In this document: positions 8,387 through 17,541 of the stretch, one piece after another
Layout of the letters: every line of letters begins with the position of its first letter
Position numbering within the stretch: position 1 is the first letter of the stretch
Position numbers and translations under genes: made by a program
Assembly: GCA_003144275.1 (NCBI GenBank)
Contig: NJBF01000031.1
Location: 1-57,495 of the forward strand
Length of the DNA stretch: 57,495 nucleotides
Reading direction: 5' to 3'
Source of the DNA: Candidatus Heimdallarchaeota archaeon B3_Heim
Lineage (GTDB): Archaea; Asgardarchaeota; Heimdallarchaeia; Hodarchaeales; Hodarchaeaceae
Notes under the pieces: generated by a model
Told to the model about the DNA's origin: nothing
The model's database searches: none
The model's input: the letters and a program-made list of their open reading frames with translations, nothing else

Positions 8387-9949
8387 GTGGTCGCCCCTTT
8401 TATTGGTTTTGCAGGATTAACGGTTGCAGCGTTAATTAAAGCGGTTGTAGCGGAGTATACAGCTAATATTTCCCGTAAAAAAATAGCTCAGTCGTATTTG
8501 GTGGAGAGAGTAGATTCAAAATTAGAAACAAAGTTTGGAAAAGACTTTTTAAAGAATAAATTGACTCCTGATAGAATTAAAAACGTACGCGAGGTAATTC
8601 ATGAAGAATTAGGTGCATACTCTTCACGTCGTGACCTTGATCAGCTTATTACTAATTCTCTTTCACAATTAACAAACGAGCATCAACAAATATTAGATAA
8701 ACTTGAACGCGTAGAATCTTTACTTGAAAAAATATCCATTCCTTTATCTTACAGTATTGCGAAAGAAACAAATGAAGAAGTTCCTCAAGAATTGTTACAA
8801 GGATTACTAGAAGGAAGTATGCAAGGAAAACAGAAATCAGAAAAAGTACTTAATGAATTGGTTAAGGAATATAGAGTTCCTGAAGAGACACTCTCCTATA
8901 TTGATAATTACTCGTTTGTGAAACAAATCACTTCTGAGGGAGAGAAAGAGATGAAACGGATCGTAGAGAAGTTTTCAACCTCTCCACAAGAAATAAACAA
9001 TCTTAGTACATTGATGGATATTTCTTCTTTAATTATTGGCCCGAAAGAACATCTGAATGATGTTGTGTCTGAATTTGTTTTTAGATTAATTGAACAGGGC
9101 CTAGATACATCATTAGTAGAAGATTCCATTGTTGGATTCACATTTCTAATTCATCGTCTTGGAAAACTCGAACATCTCACTGAGAGTGATCGTTTACTAT
9201 TGTCCTCTTTTTTGAAAAAGCGATTAACAGATATCGATAATCCTACTCGAATCCTAGAATCTTATTTCTTGTTAACCGAATTGGGGTATTCACCGGAAAT
9301 TGAGCCTCAATTTGTACTCGAAATAATGGATAGGCATTATAAACAAGGATTAAGCTCAACACGTGAAATGTCAAATCAATTGAAGCTCAGTGGTAGATTA
9401 GCACGCTTTCTAAGACGTTTGGGAACCAAGACATACAAACCTCAGGCTTCCATGCGTACATTACGATTATTAGTCAAAAGATTGGACAAAAGGAAGTTTG
9501 TACGTAATACCCAGCTACTAACTTACCAATTAGAACGACTTACTACTGAAATAAATTTATTAGTCGCATATTTTGAGAAGAAAGATCCAGCTGAAGAGGA
9601 CTTAAATGAACTCGTAGAAATTCTACAACTCCTTTTAGAAATATTGAATCGTCCAAATATTCTGAATCTTGATTTGAAGACTAAAAAACAGATCGTTGAA
9701 TGTATGGATTCAGCTTACTACTTGTATGATCTGTTAGCGGTTCGTAATTCATGGAATTTACTGAATAATTATCAATTAGATATTAAATCTTTATATACTC
9801 CCACCTTAGGAAGTTATAAACGAATATCAGCAGACGAAGTCGCTCTCACGAATTCTCTTGCAAATTATTCAAAACGGAGATTGGAATTAACTGAACGAGA
9901 GTTACCCAGTCCTCCAACTAAACGACAGAAGAAGAAAATAACTGAATAG
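8387..9949 (+). CDS. Large helical hypothetical protein with N-terminal hydrophobic segment
   Basis: 520 residues, not recognised. Residues 3-22 are hydrophobic (IGFAGLTVAALIKAVVA) and could anchor or signal. The remainder is charged and mostly helical, with a coiled-coil-prone stretch around 85-115 (LITNSLSQL..ILDKLERVESLLEK), HEAT/armadillo-like helical pairs from about 200 to 450, and a Lys/Arg-rich tail. The start is GTG, with GTGGAT just upstream and a stop in the same frame before it. It is divergent from the CPBP protease and precedes the longin-like protein after 231 bases. A scaffold is plausible, but there is no functional motif. Confidence 0.65.
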   Translation: MVAPFIGFAGLTVAALIKAVVAEYTANISRKKIAQSYLVERVDSKLETKFGKDFLKNKLTPDRIKNVREVIHEELGAYSSRRDLDQLITNSLSQLTNEHQQILDKLERVESLLEKISIPLSYSIAKETNEEVPQELLQGLLEGSMQGKQKSEKVLNELVKEYRVPEETLSYIDNYSFVKQITSEGEKEMKRIVEKFSTSPQEINNLSTLMDISSLIIGPKEHLNDVVSEFVFRLIEQGLDTSLVEDSIVGFTFLIHRLGKLEHLTESDRLLLSSFLKKRLTDIDNPTRILESYFLLTELGYSPEIEPQFVLEIMDRHYKQGLSSTREMSNQLKLSGRLARFLRRLGTKTYKPQASMRTLRLLVKRLDKRKFVRNTQLLTYQLERLTTEINLLVAYFEKKDPAEEDLNELVEILQLLLEILNRPNILNLDLKTKKQIVECMDSAYYLYDLLAVRNSWNLLNNYQLDIKSLYTPTLGSYKRISADEVALTNSLANYSKRRLELTERELPSPPTKRQKKKITE

Positions 9950-10180
9950 TTTGAAAAGTTTGTGTGAATTGCTCCTTACAACACAGATAGAATACGAAAT
10001 TACCAAAGTTTATAAAAAATTAATAGACAATGGTTTAAATCGAAAAGAAAATAAAACATATATTAGCAAGTTCAATTAGAAATAAAATCGTTAATAACAC
10101 ATGAACCTACCCAAATATCCTGTAGAATAGTAGAAATGCCCTTGATAAAGGTAAGAGTTAATTAAGCAAGTGATTTCCCA

Positions 10181-11203
10181 ATGTTATTTGAAGGCGTGCT
10201 TTTGTCCGTCATGGCTGATACAGGTCCAATCACAGAGATAAATCTCTCGAAATTAGATGATACCAGCTCAATGAAACTTAGCATAAGTCTTATGACAGCA
10301 CTTGGCTTGGGAGAAAGTCAAAATCAGCTAAATCAGTTACATGGCCCTTTTCCTGTTCCCAGTCGGAAGGAGCTAGCAATTGCCTATCCTTTTACAGTAC
10401 AATCTTCAAATTCCACGGATCCAAGAATACAGGAATACGGTCGCTATTGTACCTTATTTTTACTTTTTCTTCTTGATACAAAAAGCAGGGTGCTAGCGAA
10501 TTATAATCTAATTGAAAGAATTCTGATTCGAGATATAACCGCTATTAGCTCTCAGGATAATCTAACCCTAGATTTAATCAAAACAATTTACAAAAACATA
10601 GAGAGTATAATATCCTCCGCTGAGGGAAAAAGTACTCCCGCAGCCATTAAACAATCAACAACAGATTTAGAGCGTATTCAAATTGATCATGAGCGTCATC
10701 AAGTACTTTCGAGTATTATTCGAGACGTGACACAGATCCAAGCGTCATTAACAGCATTATTGGATGAATCTATGGTATTTACGGATACGCCTATCTTGGA
10801 AGGCGCATTTTACATGCGACCAACCGTAAAACCAGAGGATTTTATCAAAATTCTTCCTCAAATTTCTCGTTACGAAAAAATTCTAGCTCGTTTAGATGGG
10901 GAAGAGAAAGAGACCATGAAGGAAATAGTCGAAGTATCAGTTCTCGTACGAATCGGAAATTTATTCTATTGGAAAGCGATAAAATCTCAACAGGTTCTGG
11001 AGTACGAAAAAGCAGTTGAATTTTATATACGAGCCAACCAATTAAAGGATGACTCGGTGTTGTACCTAACTATCGGCTCGATATATCGTAAATTAGGTAG
11101 AGATCAAGAAGCAAAGAATTGGGTTGAAGGCGGCTTTTCACGGATGAGGGAACGAAAAGAATCTATTCGAATTTCACGAAATATGCTCTTTGGCGATATT
11201 TAG
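10181..11203 (+). CDS. Longin-like N-terminal domain with TPR-like C-terminus, hypothetical
   Basis: 340 residues. The first ~130 (LLSVMADTGPITEINLS..; GPFPVP; AIAYPF; then a hydrophobic helix YCTLFLLFLL) have the alternating strand-helix pattern of longin/Roadblock-type folds, which are expanded in Asgard archaea alongside small GTPases. The middle is helical. Residues about 280-325 (EKAVEFYIRANQL..LYLTIGSIYRKLGRDQEAKNW) read as one to two TPR units. A protein-interaction role, possibly in GTPase or membrane signalling, is inferred from the fold pattern only. ATG start with AGTGAT six bases upstream. It converges on the flotillin gene with a hairpin between. Confidence 0.6.
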   Translation: MLFEGVLLSVMADTGPITEINLSKLDDTSSMKLSISLMTALGLGESQNQLNQLHGPFPVPSRKELAIAYPFTVQSSNSTDPRIQEYGRYCTLFLLFLLDTKSRVLANYNLIERILIRDITAISSQDNLTLDLIKTIYKNIESIISSAEGKSTPAAIKQSTTDLERIQIDHERHQVLSSIIRDVTQIQASLTALLDESMVFTDTPILEGAFYMRPTVKPEDFIKILPQISRYEKILARLDGEEKETMKEIVEVSVLVRIGNLFYWKAIKSQQVLEYEKAVEFYIRANQLKDDSVLYLTIGSIYRKLGRDQEAKNWVEGGFSRMRERKESIRISRNMLFGDI

Positions 11204-11214
11204 AAAAAGAAGAT

Positions 11215-11234
11215 TTCGTCCTATGGTGGACGAA
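11215..11234. terminator. Hairpin between convergent genes
   Basis: A perfect 7-bp stem (TTCGTCC / GGACGAA) with a 6-base loop sits in the 45-base gap between the converging longin-like and flotillin genes. Placement suggests a bidirectional 3'-end structure. Confidence 0.45.
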
Positions 11235-11248
11235 TTCTCAATGACGTT

Positions 11249-12499
11249 TTAACCTGACGGCCGACTTCGAACCTGTTTCTTTTCAGAAGCTTCTGAAGAC
11301 TTCCCTTCTTTAGGAAAACCTAATTCTTTTGCAACTTCAAGAAACGGGATAACCATCTGTGCAATAGATTTATATGCATCTTGTCCTTCCCCAAGTAAGA
11401 TCATTTTGTCTACAGCAATATTCTTGAAAATTTCGGGAAGCATTTCAATGGCTTTCATTTGAATATACTTATCGTCTGCTTGGCTTAATGCTTTTGCCTG
11501 TTCTAAGATACCTTGGGCATAAGCGATCTGTTTTTGACTAATTTTAGCAGCTTCACCTTCTGCTTCCGCTAATAGTTGATCTTTATAAGCTAAAGCCCTT
11601 TGGCGTATTCGTTCGACTTCAACTCCTACTTCCTGAGTAATTTTCATATATTTTTGTGCTTCTGATTCGATCTGTTTCTGTTTTCGATCAGTTTCAGCTG
11701 CAATTACCGCTCTTTGTTGTTCTAGCTGTACAATTTGTATCTCGCGATCTTTGGCTTTTCTTTCAATAGAGAGTTTTACCGACTGATCTTGTTCACCAGT
11801 ACGTTGGCGGACAGTTAAGTTTCTCAGCTGAACACTCTCTTCCATTTCTGCTTGCCTTAACTGCGCTGTTTGAGCTTCCTCTATCTTTTTTACAGCCTCA
11901 AGGTTATTTTTTAAGGTTTCATCTAAAACTTCAACATCTCGTATTTCTACTGATTCAACTGTTATTCCCCAATCACCTGCGAGATGATGTAATTCACTTG
12001 TAACATTCTTGATGATCTCTGCACGATTACGGATAATTTGTTCAATTTTCATATTTGCACAAGTTGTACGTATGATTGCTTCGGTTGCATTCTTAATTGC
12101 TTTTTCCACATAATCTGATCGTGCAGGATTCCAACTCACTTTTGAATAAGATACTTCTGGATTAGTAACACGCCAATAAACGAACGCAGTTAATGCGACA
12201 TCTTGATATTCGTAACTAACTACTTTTTCTCTTGCTTCTAGCAATGTTTGTTGTACTGTAGTGGGAATAACAATTACTTCATCAAATACTGGCCATAAGA
12301 CAACCGTTCCACCTGTACCCGCCCTCTTAATCTTTCCACGACGAAAATGAATTACATATTCATTCGTTTTATATTTGCGATAGCGGGATACGAAAAATAT
12401 TATAAATAAGAAGAAGATTACAAACGCTAAGACAATTACCAACCAGAGATTGTCTATTAATGCGTTTCCTGTAGTTTGTAAAAAAAGTAAGTTTATCAT
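11249..12499 (-). CDS. SPFH/Band 7 (flotillin-like) membrane protein
   Basis: 416 residues. One N-terminal membrane segment (about 18-38) is followed by an SPFH/prohibitin domain (about 45-210; DVALTAFVYWRVTNPE is a typical strand pair), a long Glu/Gln/Ala-rich coiled coil (about 210-340) and a short polar tail. Flotillin-type proteins oligomerise on the cytoplasmic membrane face and organise membrane domains or protect membrane-protein quality control. The partner NfeD-like gene lies immediately upstream on the same strand (35-base gap), the classic pairing, so the two products probably form one complex. Confidence 0.88.
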   Translation of the reverse strand: MINLLFLQTTGNALIDNLWLVIVLAFVIFFLFIIFFVSRYRKYKTNEYVIHFRRGKIKRAGTGGTVVLWPVFDEVIVIPTTVQQTLLEAREKVVSYEYQDVALTAFVYWRVTNPEVSYSKVSWNPARSDYVEKAIKNATEAIIRTTCANMKIEQIIRNRAEIIKNVTSELHHLAGDWGITVESVEIRDVEVLDETLKNNLEAVKKIEEAQTAQLRQAEMEESVQLRNLTVRQRTGEQDQSVKLSIERKAKDREIQIVQLEQQRAVIAAETDRKQKQIESEAQKYMKITQEVGVEVERIRQRALAYKDQLLAEAEGEAAKISQKQIAYAQGILEQAKALSQADDKYIQMKAIEMLPEIFKNIAVDKMILLGEGQDAYKSIAQMVIPFLEVAKELGFPKEGKSSEASEKKQVRSRPSG

Positions 12500-12534
12500 T
12501 TTATTATTTCACCCAATTTCAAATTTGTTTTGTG

Positions 12535-13296
12535 TTATTCCCAAGTAATCGATCCCTCTGGAGTAGTTTTTTTTGTTTTTTCCGTTGAAGGCCATTCATC
12601 TATTAGTAGTGAATTTTCTTTCACTTTTACAACGTAAGCAATCATACCTTTAGCAATAGCTCCTGATTCTGTTTTTGCTGACATTTTAACAGGTCCATGA
12701 ATCGAACTAGTATGGATAAGTACCAATCCACCTTCAGTATCGACAGTTGTTAGAGTTTTTACTTCATCGTCAACTTTCATTGTTTGCAAAGGTGTTTCAT
12801 AAATTTCTGAGACTGCAATTCTAGCCCATACCTTGGAAATGAAGTAAGTTGTCCCAATAGGAACCAGAAATAACACAGCTAATAGAACAATTATGTTAAT
12901 AGTGTTATCGATCATAATAACCCCTGTCCCTCCGAAGGAAATCATAAAAGTTCCTAATAAGAGCATTAAAGGGGCAGGAGTATCGGCGTCAAAGCCATGA
13001 TCATGTAAATCTAAGTTCTTATCCATACCTAAATGAATATCCTTATCTATGCCAACTGTCAGATCCGAATCGATATCTACATCAACGTCAAGATCAACAC
13101 CCCCGAGATCATGGTCTATTCCTACACCATGGTCGAAATCATGGTCAATATCATGATCTAAATCAGTATCATGATCAAATAGCTGACTTCCTTGTAGAAT
13201 CAATGTTAAAAAGAAGATCAATAGTCCTGAAATTAAACTTCCGAAGCAGATTTGCTTTAAAATGAGGAGAAGTAAGGGGACATCAAATTCAGTCAT
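12535..13296 (-). CDS. nfeD: NfeD-like membrane protein with Asp/His-rich loop
   Basis: 253 residues. A first hydrophobic helix (about 6-36) leads into a strikingly Asp/His-rich loop (about 38-105; units such as DHDIDHDFDH and DLDVDVDIDSD). Two further membrane segments follow (about 110-160), then a C-terminal beta-rich domain (about 170-253) that fits the OB-fold of NfeD proteins. NfeD proteins partner with SPFH/flotillin proteins, matching the next gene. The acidic/His loop could bind divalent metals; similar runs occur in some YqiJ-like NfeD relatives. It is the first gene of the pair. Confidence 0.75.
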   Translation of the reverse strand: MTEFDVPLLLLILKQICFGSLISGLLIFFLTLILQGSQLFDHDTDLDHDIDHDFDHGVGIDHDLGGVDLDVDVDIDSDLTVGIDKDIHLGMDKNLDLHDHGFDADTPAPLMLLLGTFMISFGGTGVIMIDNTINIIVLLAVLFLVPIGTTYFISKVWARIAVSEIYETPLQTMKVDDEVKTLTTVDTEGGLVLIHTSSIHGPVKMSAKTESGAIAKGMIAYVVKVKENSLLIDEWPSTEKTKKTTPEGSITWE

Positions 13297-13539
13297 GATA
13301 CTCGAGTACCTCAGGTTTAGCCTGCCTTTTATAATTTTAGTACTCGGAACAACGGTTGAAATAAACTTAAGATTTCATCTCAGTATTTTTAAAGGTTAAT
13401 AGAAAGATAATAATTACTTCACTATACTTGTGTGTATGGCTAAAAGCGAAACATTCCTATGGCAAAATAGGGATATAATAAGTTAATACTGTCAAGAAGC
13501 CCTTTCAGGCCCCCATTCCTTGCTTCTACACAGTGATTA

Positions 13540-13545
13540 AGTGAT
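13540..13545 (+). promoter_or_regulatory. Shine-Dalgarno AGTGAT for the carboxylase operon
   Basis: AGTGAT precedes ATG 13550 by a few bases. The GTG inside it would open the same frame three codons early, but biotin carboxylases begin at the Met of MFNRILIANRGE, so this is read as the ribosome binding site. The same AGTGATTAG-N-ATG arrangement precedes the response regulator at 53230. Confidence 0.5.
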
Positions 13546-13549
13546 TAGT

Positions 13550-15250
13550 ATGTTTAACCGTATTCTTATCGCGAATCGTGGAGAGATCGCGAGTCGGATA
13601 ATAGCATGTGCGCAAGAGATGGGGATTGAAACAGTCGCAATTTATTCTGAAGTAGATGAAGAATCTGTTCATGTTCATGCAGCTGATTTTTCTTATCCAT
13701 TAGGGAATCCTGTTCCCGCTGAAAGTTACTTAAATATGGATAAAATTATCAAAATTGCATTAGAAAGCAAATCAGAAGCTATTCATCCAGGATATGGTTT
13801 TTTATCCGAAAATGCGGTATTTGCTCGAAAGGTGCAAGAAGCAGGATTAATTTGGATTGGTCCTAGTCCCAAGGCAATTCATGCAGTGGGAGATAAGATA
13901 CAAGCTAAAAAAAGTATGAAAGCGGCAAGTATTCCTGTTATTCCTGGCTATCATGGTGGATCGACGAATAAGAAATTTTTGAAACAAAAAGCGAGAGAAA
14001 TTGGGTATCCTGTACTTATTAAGGCGACAGCTGGTGGAGGAGGTCGTGGGATGCGGATTGTAAACTCTGAACATGAATTTACGGCTGCGTATGAAAGTGC
14101 TCGTCGTGAAGCTAAAAATGCTTTTGGAAATGGTGATGTTTTTCTTGAAAAATACTTCACACATATTCGACACATTGAATTTCAAATTCTTGGGGATCAT
14201 TTTGGTAATATCGTACATTTAAACGAAAGAGAATGTTCTATTCAGCGTCGCCATCAGAAAATTATAGAAGAAACTCCTTCTACAGCTTTAGATGAGGATT
14301 TAAGAAAAAAAATGGGAGATGTCGCTATTGCTGCAGCTAGAGCCGTTAATTATACAAATGCAGGATCGGTGGAGTTTGTTCTAGACGAAAAAGATAACTC
14401 GTTCTATTTTTTAGAGATTAATGCACGGTTGCAGGTAGAACATGCGATTACAGAAGCGGTTACAGGAATCGACCTAGTACGATGGCAACTGAAAATAGCC
14501 GCTGGACAAGAATTACAGTTAAAACAAGAAGAAATTGTTAGTCGTGGCCACTCATTTGAATTCAGAATTTATGCTGAAAATCCAGAAAAGCAATTTCTCC
14601 CATCTTCTGGCAAGATAAGGACAGTTCAAGTACCTGTGGGCGTTAATATTAGAAATGATTTAGGGATTTCTACAACTGGTGGAGAAATATCAACGTTCTA
14701 TGACCCCATGATTGCTAAGCTAATAGTACACGCCGAGACCCGAGAGGATGCGATTCAAAAAATGACATGGGCATTGAGAAATTATGCCGCTCTGGGAATC
14801 CCTACAAATATCACTTTTCTACGAGAGGTCTTAACTCACCCTGATTTCCTCTCTGGTAATACTCATACAGATTTTGTAACGGAACACTATCACAAATGGA
14901 AAAATGGGAAAAAAGAAACTCCATTTCAAGTGTTATTAGCAGCTGCTCTTTTTGAAGTGATGGAACCGTTTATGGGGAGTAATAGTAATGGTGAAACGCT
15001 TACCATATTAGATGGAATTGATCCCCATTCCCCTTGGCAAAAGATCGGAACTTGGGGACGTGAAAGTCTTGATGTGCTCACTGACCGTGTTTCAGACACT
15101 TTAGGAAAAGGAAAAGCGGTTATTAAAAAGATCATCCCAGTAAAAAGTGATAACATAAAATCTTCTTTTATTAGAGATTTAGATCCTCATTCCCCATGGA
15201 AAAAAATTGGCCCATGGGAACATGATAAAAAGAGCAGTCGAAAATTTTAA
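13550..15250 (+). CDS. accC: Biotin carboxylase subunit of acyl-CoA (methylcrotonyl-CoA) carboxylase
   Basis: 566 residues from ATG. Carboxylates biotin with bicarbonate and ATP. Visible: ILIANRGEIA at the N-terminus, the ATP-grasp glycine loop (TAGGGGRGM), the ECSIQRRHQK block, and INARLQVEHAITE (usually MNTRLQVEHPVTE). Ordinary biotin carboxylase ends near residue 450; the extra C-terminal ~110 residues contain the start of a BT-type linker with the unit DPHSPW.KIG.W twice (coding 15011-15062 and 15173-15222). In MCC/PCC alpha subunits this Trp-rich unit leads straight into the rest of the BT domain and the biotinyl domain; here that part is the next gene. No frameshift signature at the junction, so this looks like a natural split. 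The carboxyltransferase downstream identifies the complex as MCC-like. Confidence 0.92.
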   Translation: MFNRILIANRGEIASRIIACAQEMGIETVAIYSEVDEESVHVHAADFSYPLGNPVPAESYLNMDKIIKIALESKSEAIHPGYGFLSENAVFARKVQEAGLIWIGPSPKAIHAVGDKIQAKKSMKAASIPVIPGYHGGSTNKKFLKQKAREIGYPVLIKATAGGGGRGMRIVNSEHEFTAAYESARREAKNAFGNGDVFLEKYFTHIRHIEFQILGDHFGNIVHLNERECSIQRRHQKIIEETPSTALDEDLRKKMGDVAIAAARAVNYTNAGSVEFVLDEKDNSFYFLEINARLQVEHAITEAVTGIDLVRWQLKIAAGQELQLKQEEIVSRGHSFEFRIYAENPEKQFLPSSGKIRTVQVPVGVNIRNDLGISTTGGEISTFYDPMIAKLIVHAETREDAIQKMTWALRNYAALGIPTNITFLREVLTHPDFLSGNTHTDFVTEHYHKWKNGKKETPFQVLLAAALFEVMEPFMGSNSNGETLTILDGIDPHSPWQKIGTWGRESLDVLTDRVSDTLGKGKAVIKKIIPVKSDNIKSSFIRDLDPHSPWKKIGPWEHDKKSSRKF

Positions 15251-15269
15251 TCTCGTACAGTGACTCCTC

Positions 15270-15803
15270 ATGAGTGAAGTTTTCAATTTTGACGATGGAA
15301 ATCAACGATTTGAAGTCCGGCTTCGTCGTGACGACAATGATGGGTATTACGTAGTCATCAAAGATCATGAGGATAATGAGAAAGAAATAACTGTAACAGC
15401 AAAAGTTCTTGGTACAGGTCAATTTCAATTTACTCTTGAAAATATTATCTATAAATGCTCAGTTGCAAAGGATGGAGATTTGAGGTTTATACATCTTGAT
15501 GGAGCAGATTACGAAATTCGTCGTGTAGATGAACTCGAGGAGGAAGATTTTGAAGAAACTGTGGATGAGGGTAGCTTGTCTAGCCCGATGCCTGGACGAA
15601 TAGTCAAACTAATAGTAAAAGTTGGGGATGTAGTTAAGAAAAGTGAAGATTTACTGGTAGTGGAGGCAATGAAGATGGAAAATAAGCTAATTTCTCCATT
15701 TGAGGGAACTGTGACCGAAATTTTCTACTCAGAGGGGGATCAGGTTGAAGCAAACGTTCCTTTAATGGAGATTCAACAATCTGAAACATCTGAAGAGAGC
15801 TGA
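15270..15803 (+). CDS. Biotin carboxyl carrier protein with partial BT domain
   Basis: 177 residues. The C-terminal ~75 form a biotinyl domain with the attachment motif EAMKM (biotinyl-Lys135) and the preceding SPMPGRIV strand. Residues 1-85 are beta-rich (FNFDDGNQRFEVR..YYVVIKD) and match the second half of the BT domain that joins subunits in MCC and PCC. An acidic linker (ELEEEDFEET, 88-97) lies between. The gene starts 20 bases after the biotin carboxylase stop. The two products together equal a classical alpha subunit. A biotin-protein ligase would be needed and is not in the window. Confidence 0.9.
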   Translation: MSEVFNFDDGNQRFEVRLRRDDNDGYYVVIKDHEDNEKEITVTAKVLGTGQFQFTLENIIYKCSVAKDGDLRFIHLDGADYEIRRVDELEEEDFEETVDEGSLSSPMPGRIVKLIVKVGDVVKKSEDLLVVEAMKMENKLISPFEGTVTEIFYSEGDQVEANVPLMEIQQSETSEES

Positions 15804-15913
15804 ATATTCTCAAAGGACACTATTGGAGTGAGTACTTTTGTCCAAGAAATTCTTTAAGTAAATAGTATAGAACATTTATCCTCCCTAGAGATGTTTCTTT
15901 CGAGGTTAAAGTA

Positions 15914-17518
15914 ATGGCTATAATTAAATCTAAAGTAGATGTGAAATCGTCGGATTTTCAAGAAAATTATAATCATTTTCAAATAATTCTTGAAAATCAT
16001 CAAGAGATTCTTGAATCAGTAAGATCAGGTAACCCCAAAGCAATGGAAAAGCATCTTGGAAGAGGGAAAATTCCTGCACGTCAACGAATAAAACTAATCC
16101 TTGATCCTGATACTCCCTTTATGGAATTGAGTTCATTAGCTGCATACAACTTATATGATAATGCTGCTCCGTATGCAGGAATTGTAACTGGTATTGGTTT
16201 AGTCGCAGGGAGAGAAATTATGTTTATTGCTAATGATGCGACCATCAAAGGAGGTACCTATTTTCCAATGACTGTGAAGAAACATCTACGTGCCCAAGAA
16301 ATTGCAGAACAAAACAATCTTCCCTGTGTGTATTTAGTTGATTCTGGTGGGGCATTTCTACCTCTTCAAGCTGAAGTATTCCCCGATAAAGAGCACTTTG
16401 GAAGAATATTTTATAACCAAGCCCAGATGTCATCAAAAGCTATACCACAAATAAGTGTGGTTATGGGATCGTGTACAGCTGGGGGAGCATATGTTCCCGC
16501 AATGTCAGATGAAACAGTTATTGTGAAAGGAACAGGTACTATCTTTCTAGGTGGACCTCCACTTGTTAAAGCAGCTACAGGTGAAGAAGTTACTGCAGAA
16601 GACTTAGGTGGAGCTGATGTTCATTGTCGTACCTCTGGGGTTGCTGATCATTATGCAACTAATGATGAACATGCATTACGGATAACACGTAATATCATTG
16701 AACATCTCAATTTACCTCCGAAAACAACTCTTGATTTTAAGTCTCCAGAACCTCCATTATACGAAATAGACGAAATATATGGTATTCTACCCAAAGATGC
16801 CCGACAAGCTTACGATGTTCATGAGATCATTGCTCGATTAGTCGATGGATCTCGCTTTCACGAATTTAAAGCATTGTATGGATCTACCCTTATATGTGGA
16901 TTTGCTCGTATTATGGGATATCCCGTTGGGATACTAGCAAATAATGGTGTATTATTCTCAGAAAGTGCATTAAAGGGTACTCATTTCATTAATTTATGTA
17001 CGCAGCGGAACCTGCCTTTGATTTTCTTACAAAACATTACTGGATTTATAGTTGGGAGTGAAGCAGAATCTGGAGGAATTGCGAAAGACGGTGCTAAGCT
17101 TGTTATGGCGGTAAGCAATGCTCAAGTACCAAAATTTACGATCATAATTGGTGGATCCTACGGTGCAGGAAATTATGGTATGGCGGGTAGGGCATATTCA
17201 CCACGATTTTTATTCATGTGGCCAAACGCTAGGATCTCTGTCATGGGAGGAGAACAGGCAGCTAATGTATTAGCTACTGTTAAAGAAACCCAATTTGCTG
17301 CGCAAGGAAAAACTTTGTCTCCTGAACAACGGGAGGAAATTATAAAACCCATTCTTGCTAAATACGATAAGGAATCAAGTGCTTACTATAGTACAGGTCG
17401 TTTATGGGATGATGGTATAATCGACCCCGCAGACACCCGCATCATACTGGCATTATGTATATCGGCTACTTTGAATGCAGATAGTCCCGATACGAAATAT
17501 GGTGTCTTTCGTATGTAG
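15914..17518 (+). CDS. mccB: Methylcrotonyl-CoA carboxylase beta (carboxyltransferase) subunit
   Basis: 534 residues, full length for the family. It transfers CO2 from biotin to the acyl-CoA. The sequence carries MCC-beta-type blocks: [77 protein letters not shown], and in the second half [15 protein letters not shown] and [16 protein letters not shown]. These favour 3-methylcrotonyl-CoA over acetyl- or propionyl-CoA as substrate. It follows the biotin carrier after 110 bases and precedes a methylglutaconyl-CoA hydratase-like gene by 23 bases, consistent with leucine catabolism. GAGGTT lies upstream of the ATG. Confidence 0.92.
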   Translation: MAIIKSKVDVKSSDFQENYNHFQIILENHQEILESVRSGNPKAMEKHLGRGKIPARQRIKLILDPDTPFMELSSLAAYNLYDNAAPYAGIVTGIGLVAGREIMFIANDATIKGGTYFPMTVKKHLRAQEIAEQNNLPCVYLVDSGGAFLPLQAEVFPDKEHFGRIFYNQAQMSSKAIPQISVVMGSCTAGGAYVPAMSDETVIVKGTGTIFLGGPPLVKAATGEEVTAEDLGGADVHCRTSGVADHYATNDEHALRITRNIIEHLNLPPKTTLDFKSPEPPLYEIDEIYGILPKDARQAYDVHEIIARLVDGSRFHEFKALYGSTLICGFARIMGYPVGILANNGVLFSESALKGTHFINLCTQRNLPLIFLQNITGFIVGSEAESGGIAKDGAKLVMAVSNAQVPKFTIIIGGSYGAGNYGMAGRAYSPRFLFMWPNARISVMGGEQAANVLATVKETQFAAQGKTLSPEQREEIIKPILAKYDKESSAYYSTGRLWDDGIIDPADTRIILALCISATLNADSPDTKYGVFRM

Positions 17519-17528
17519 TTCGAGGATT

Positions 17529-17535
17529 GGAAGGA
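17529..17535 (+). promoter_or_regulatory. Shine-Dalgarno GGAAGGA
   Basis: GGAAGGA ends 6 bases before ATG 17542 and selects that start over the in-frame TTG at 17527 for the crotonase gene. Confidence 0.5.
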
Positions 17536-17541
17536 ATTCTG

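Noticed and set aside
9951..10079. TTG-initiated 42-codon frame right after the 520-residue gene
   Set aside because: Lys/Asn/Ile-rich as expected from AT-rich noncoding DNA, no Shine-Dalgarno, no recognisable feature.
13500..15250. Frameshift between biotin carboxylase and biotin carrier
   Set aside because: The stop and new ATG are clean, the carrier begins at a natural strand of the BT domain, and split forms are known in other prokaryotes, so a true gene split is more likely than an error.
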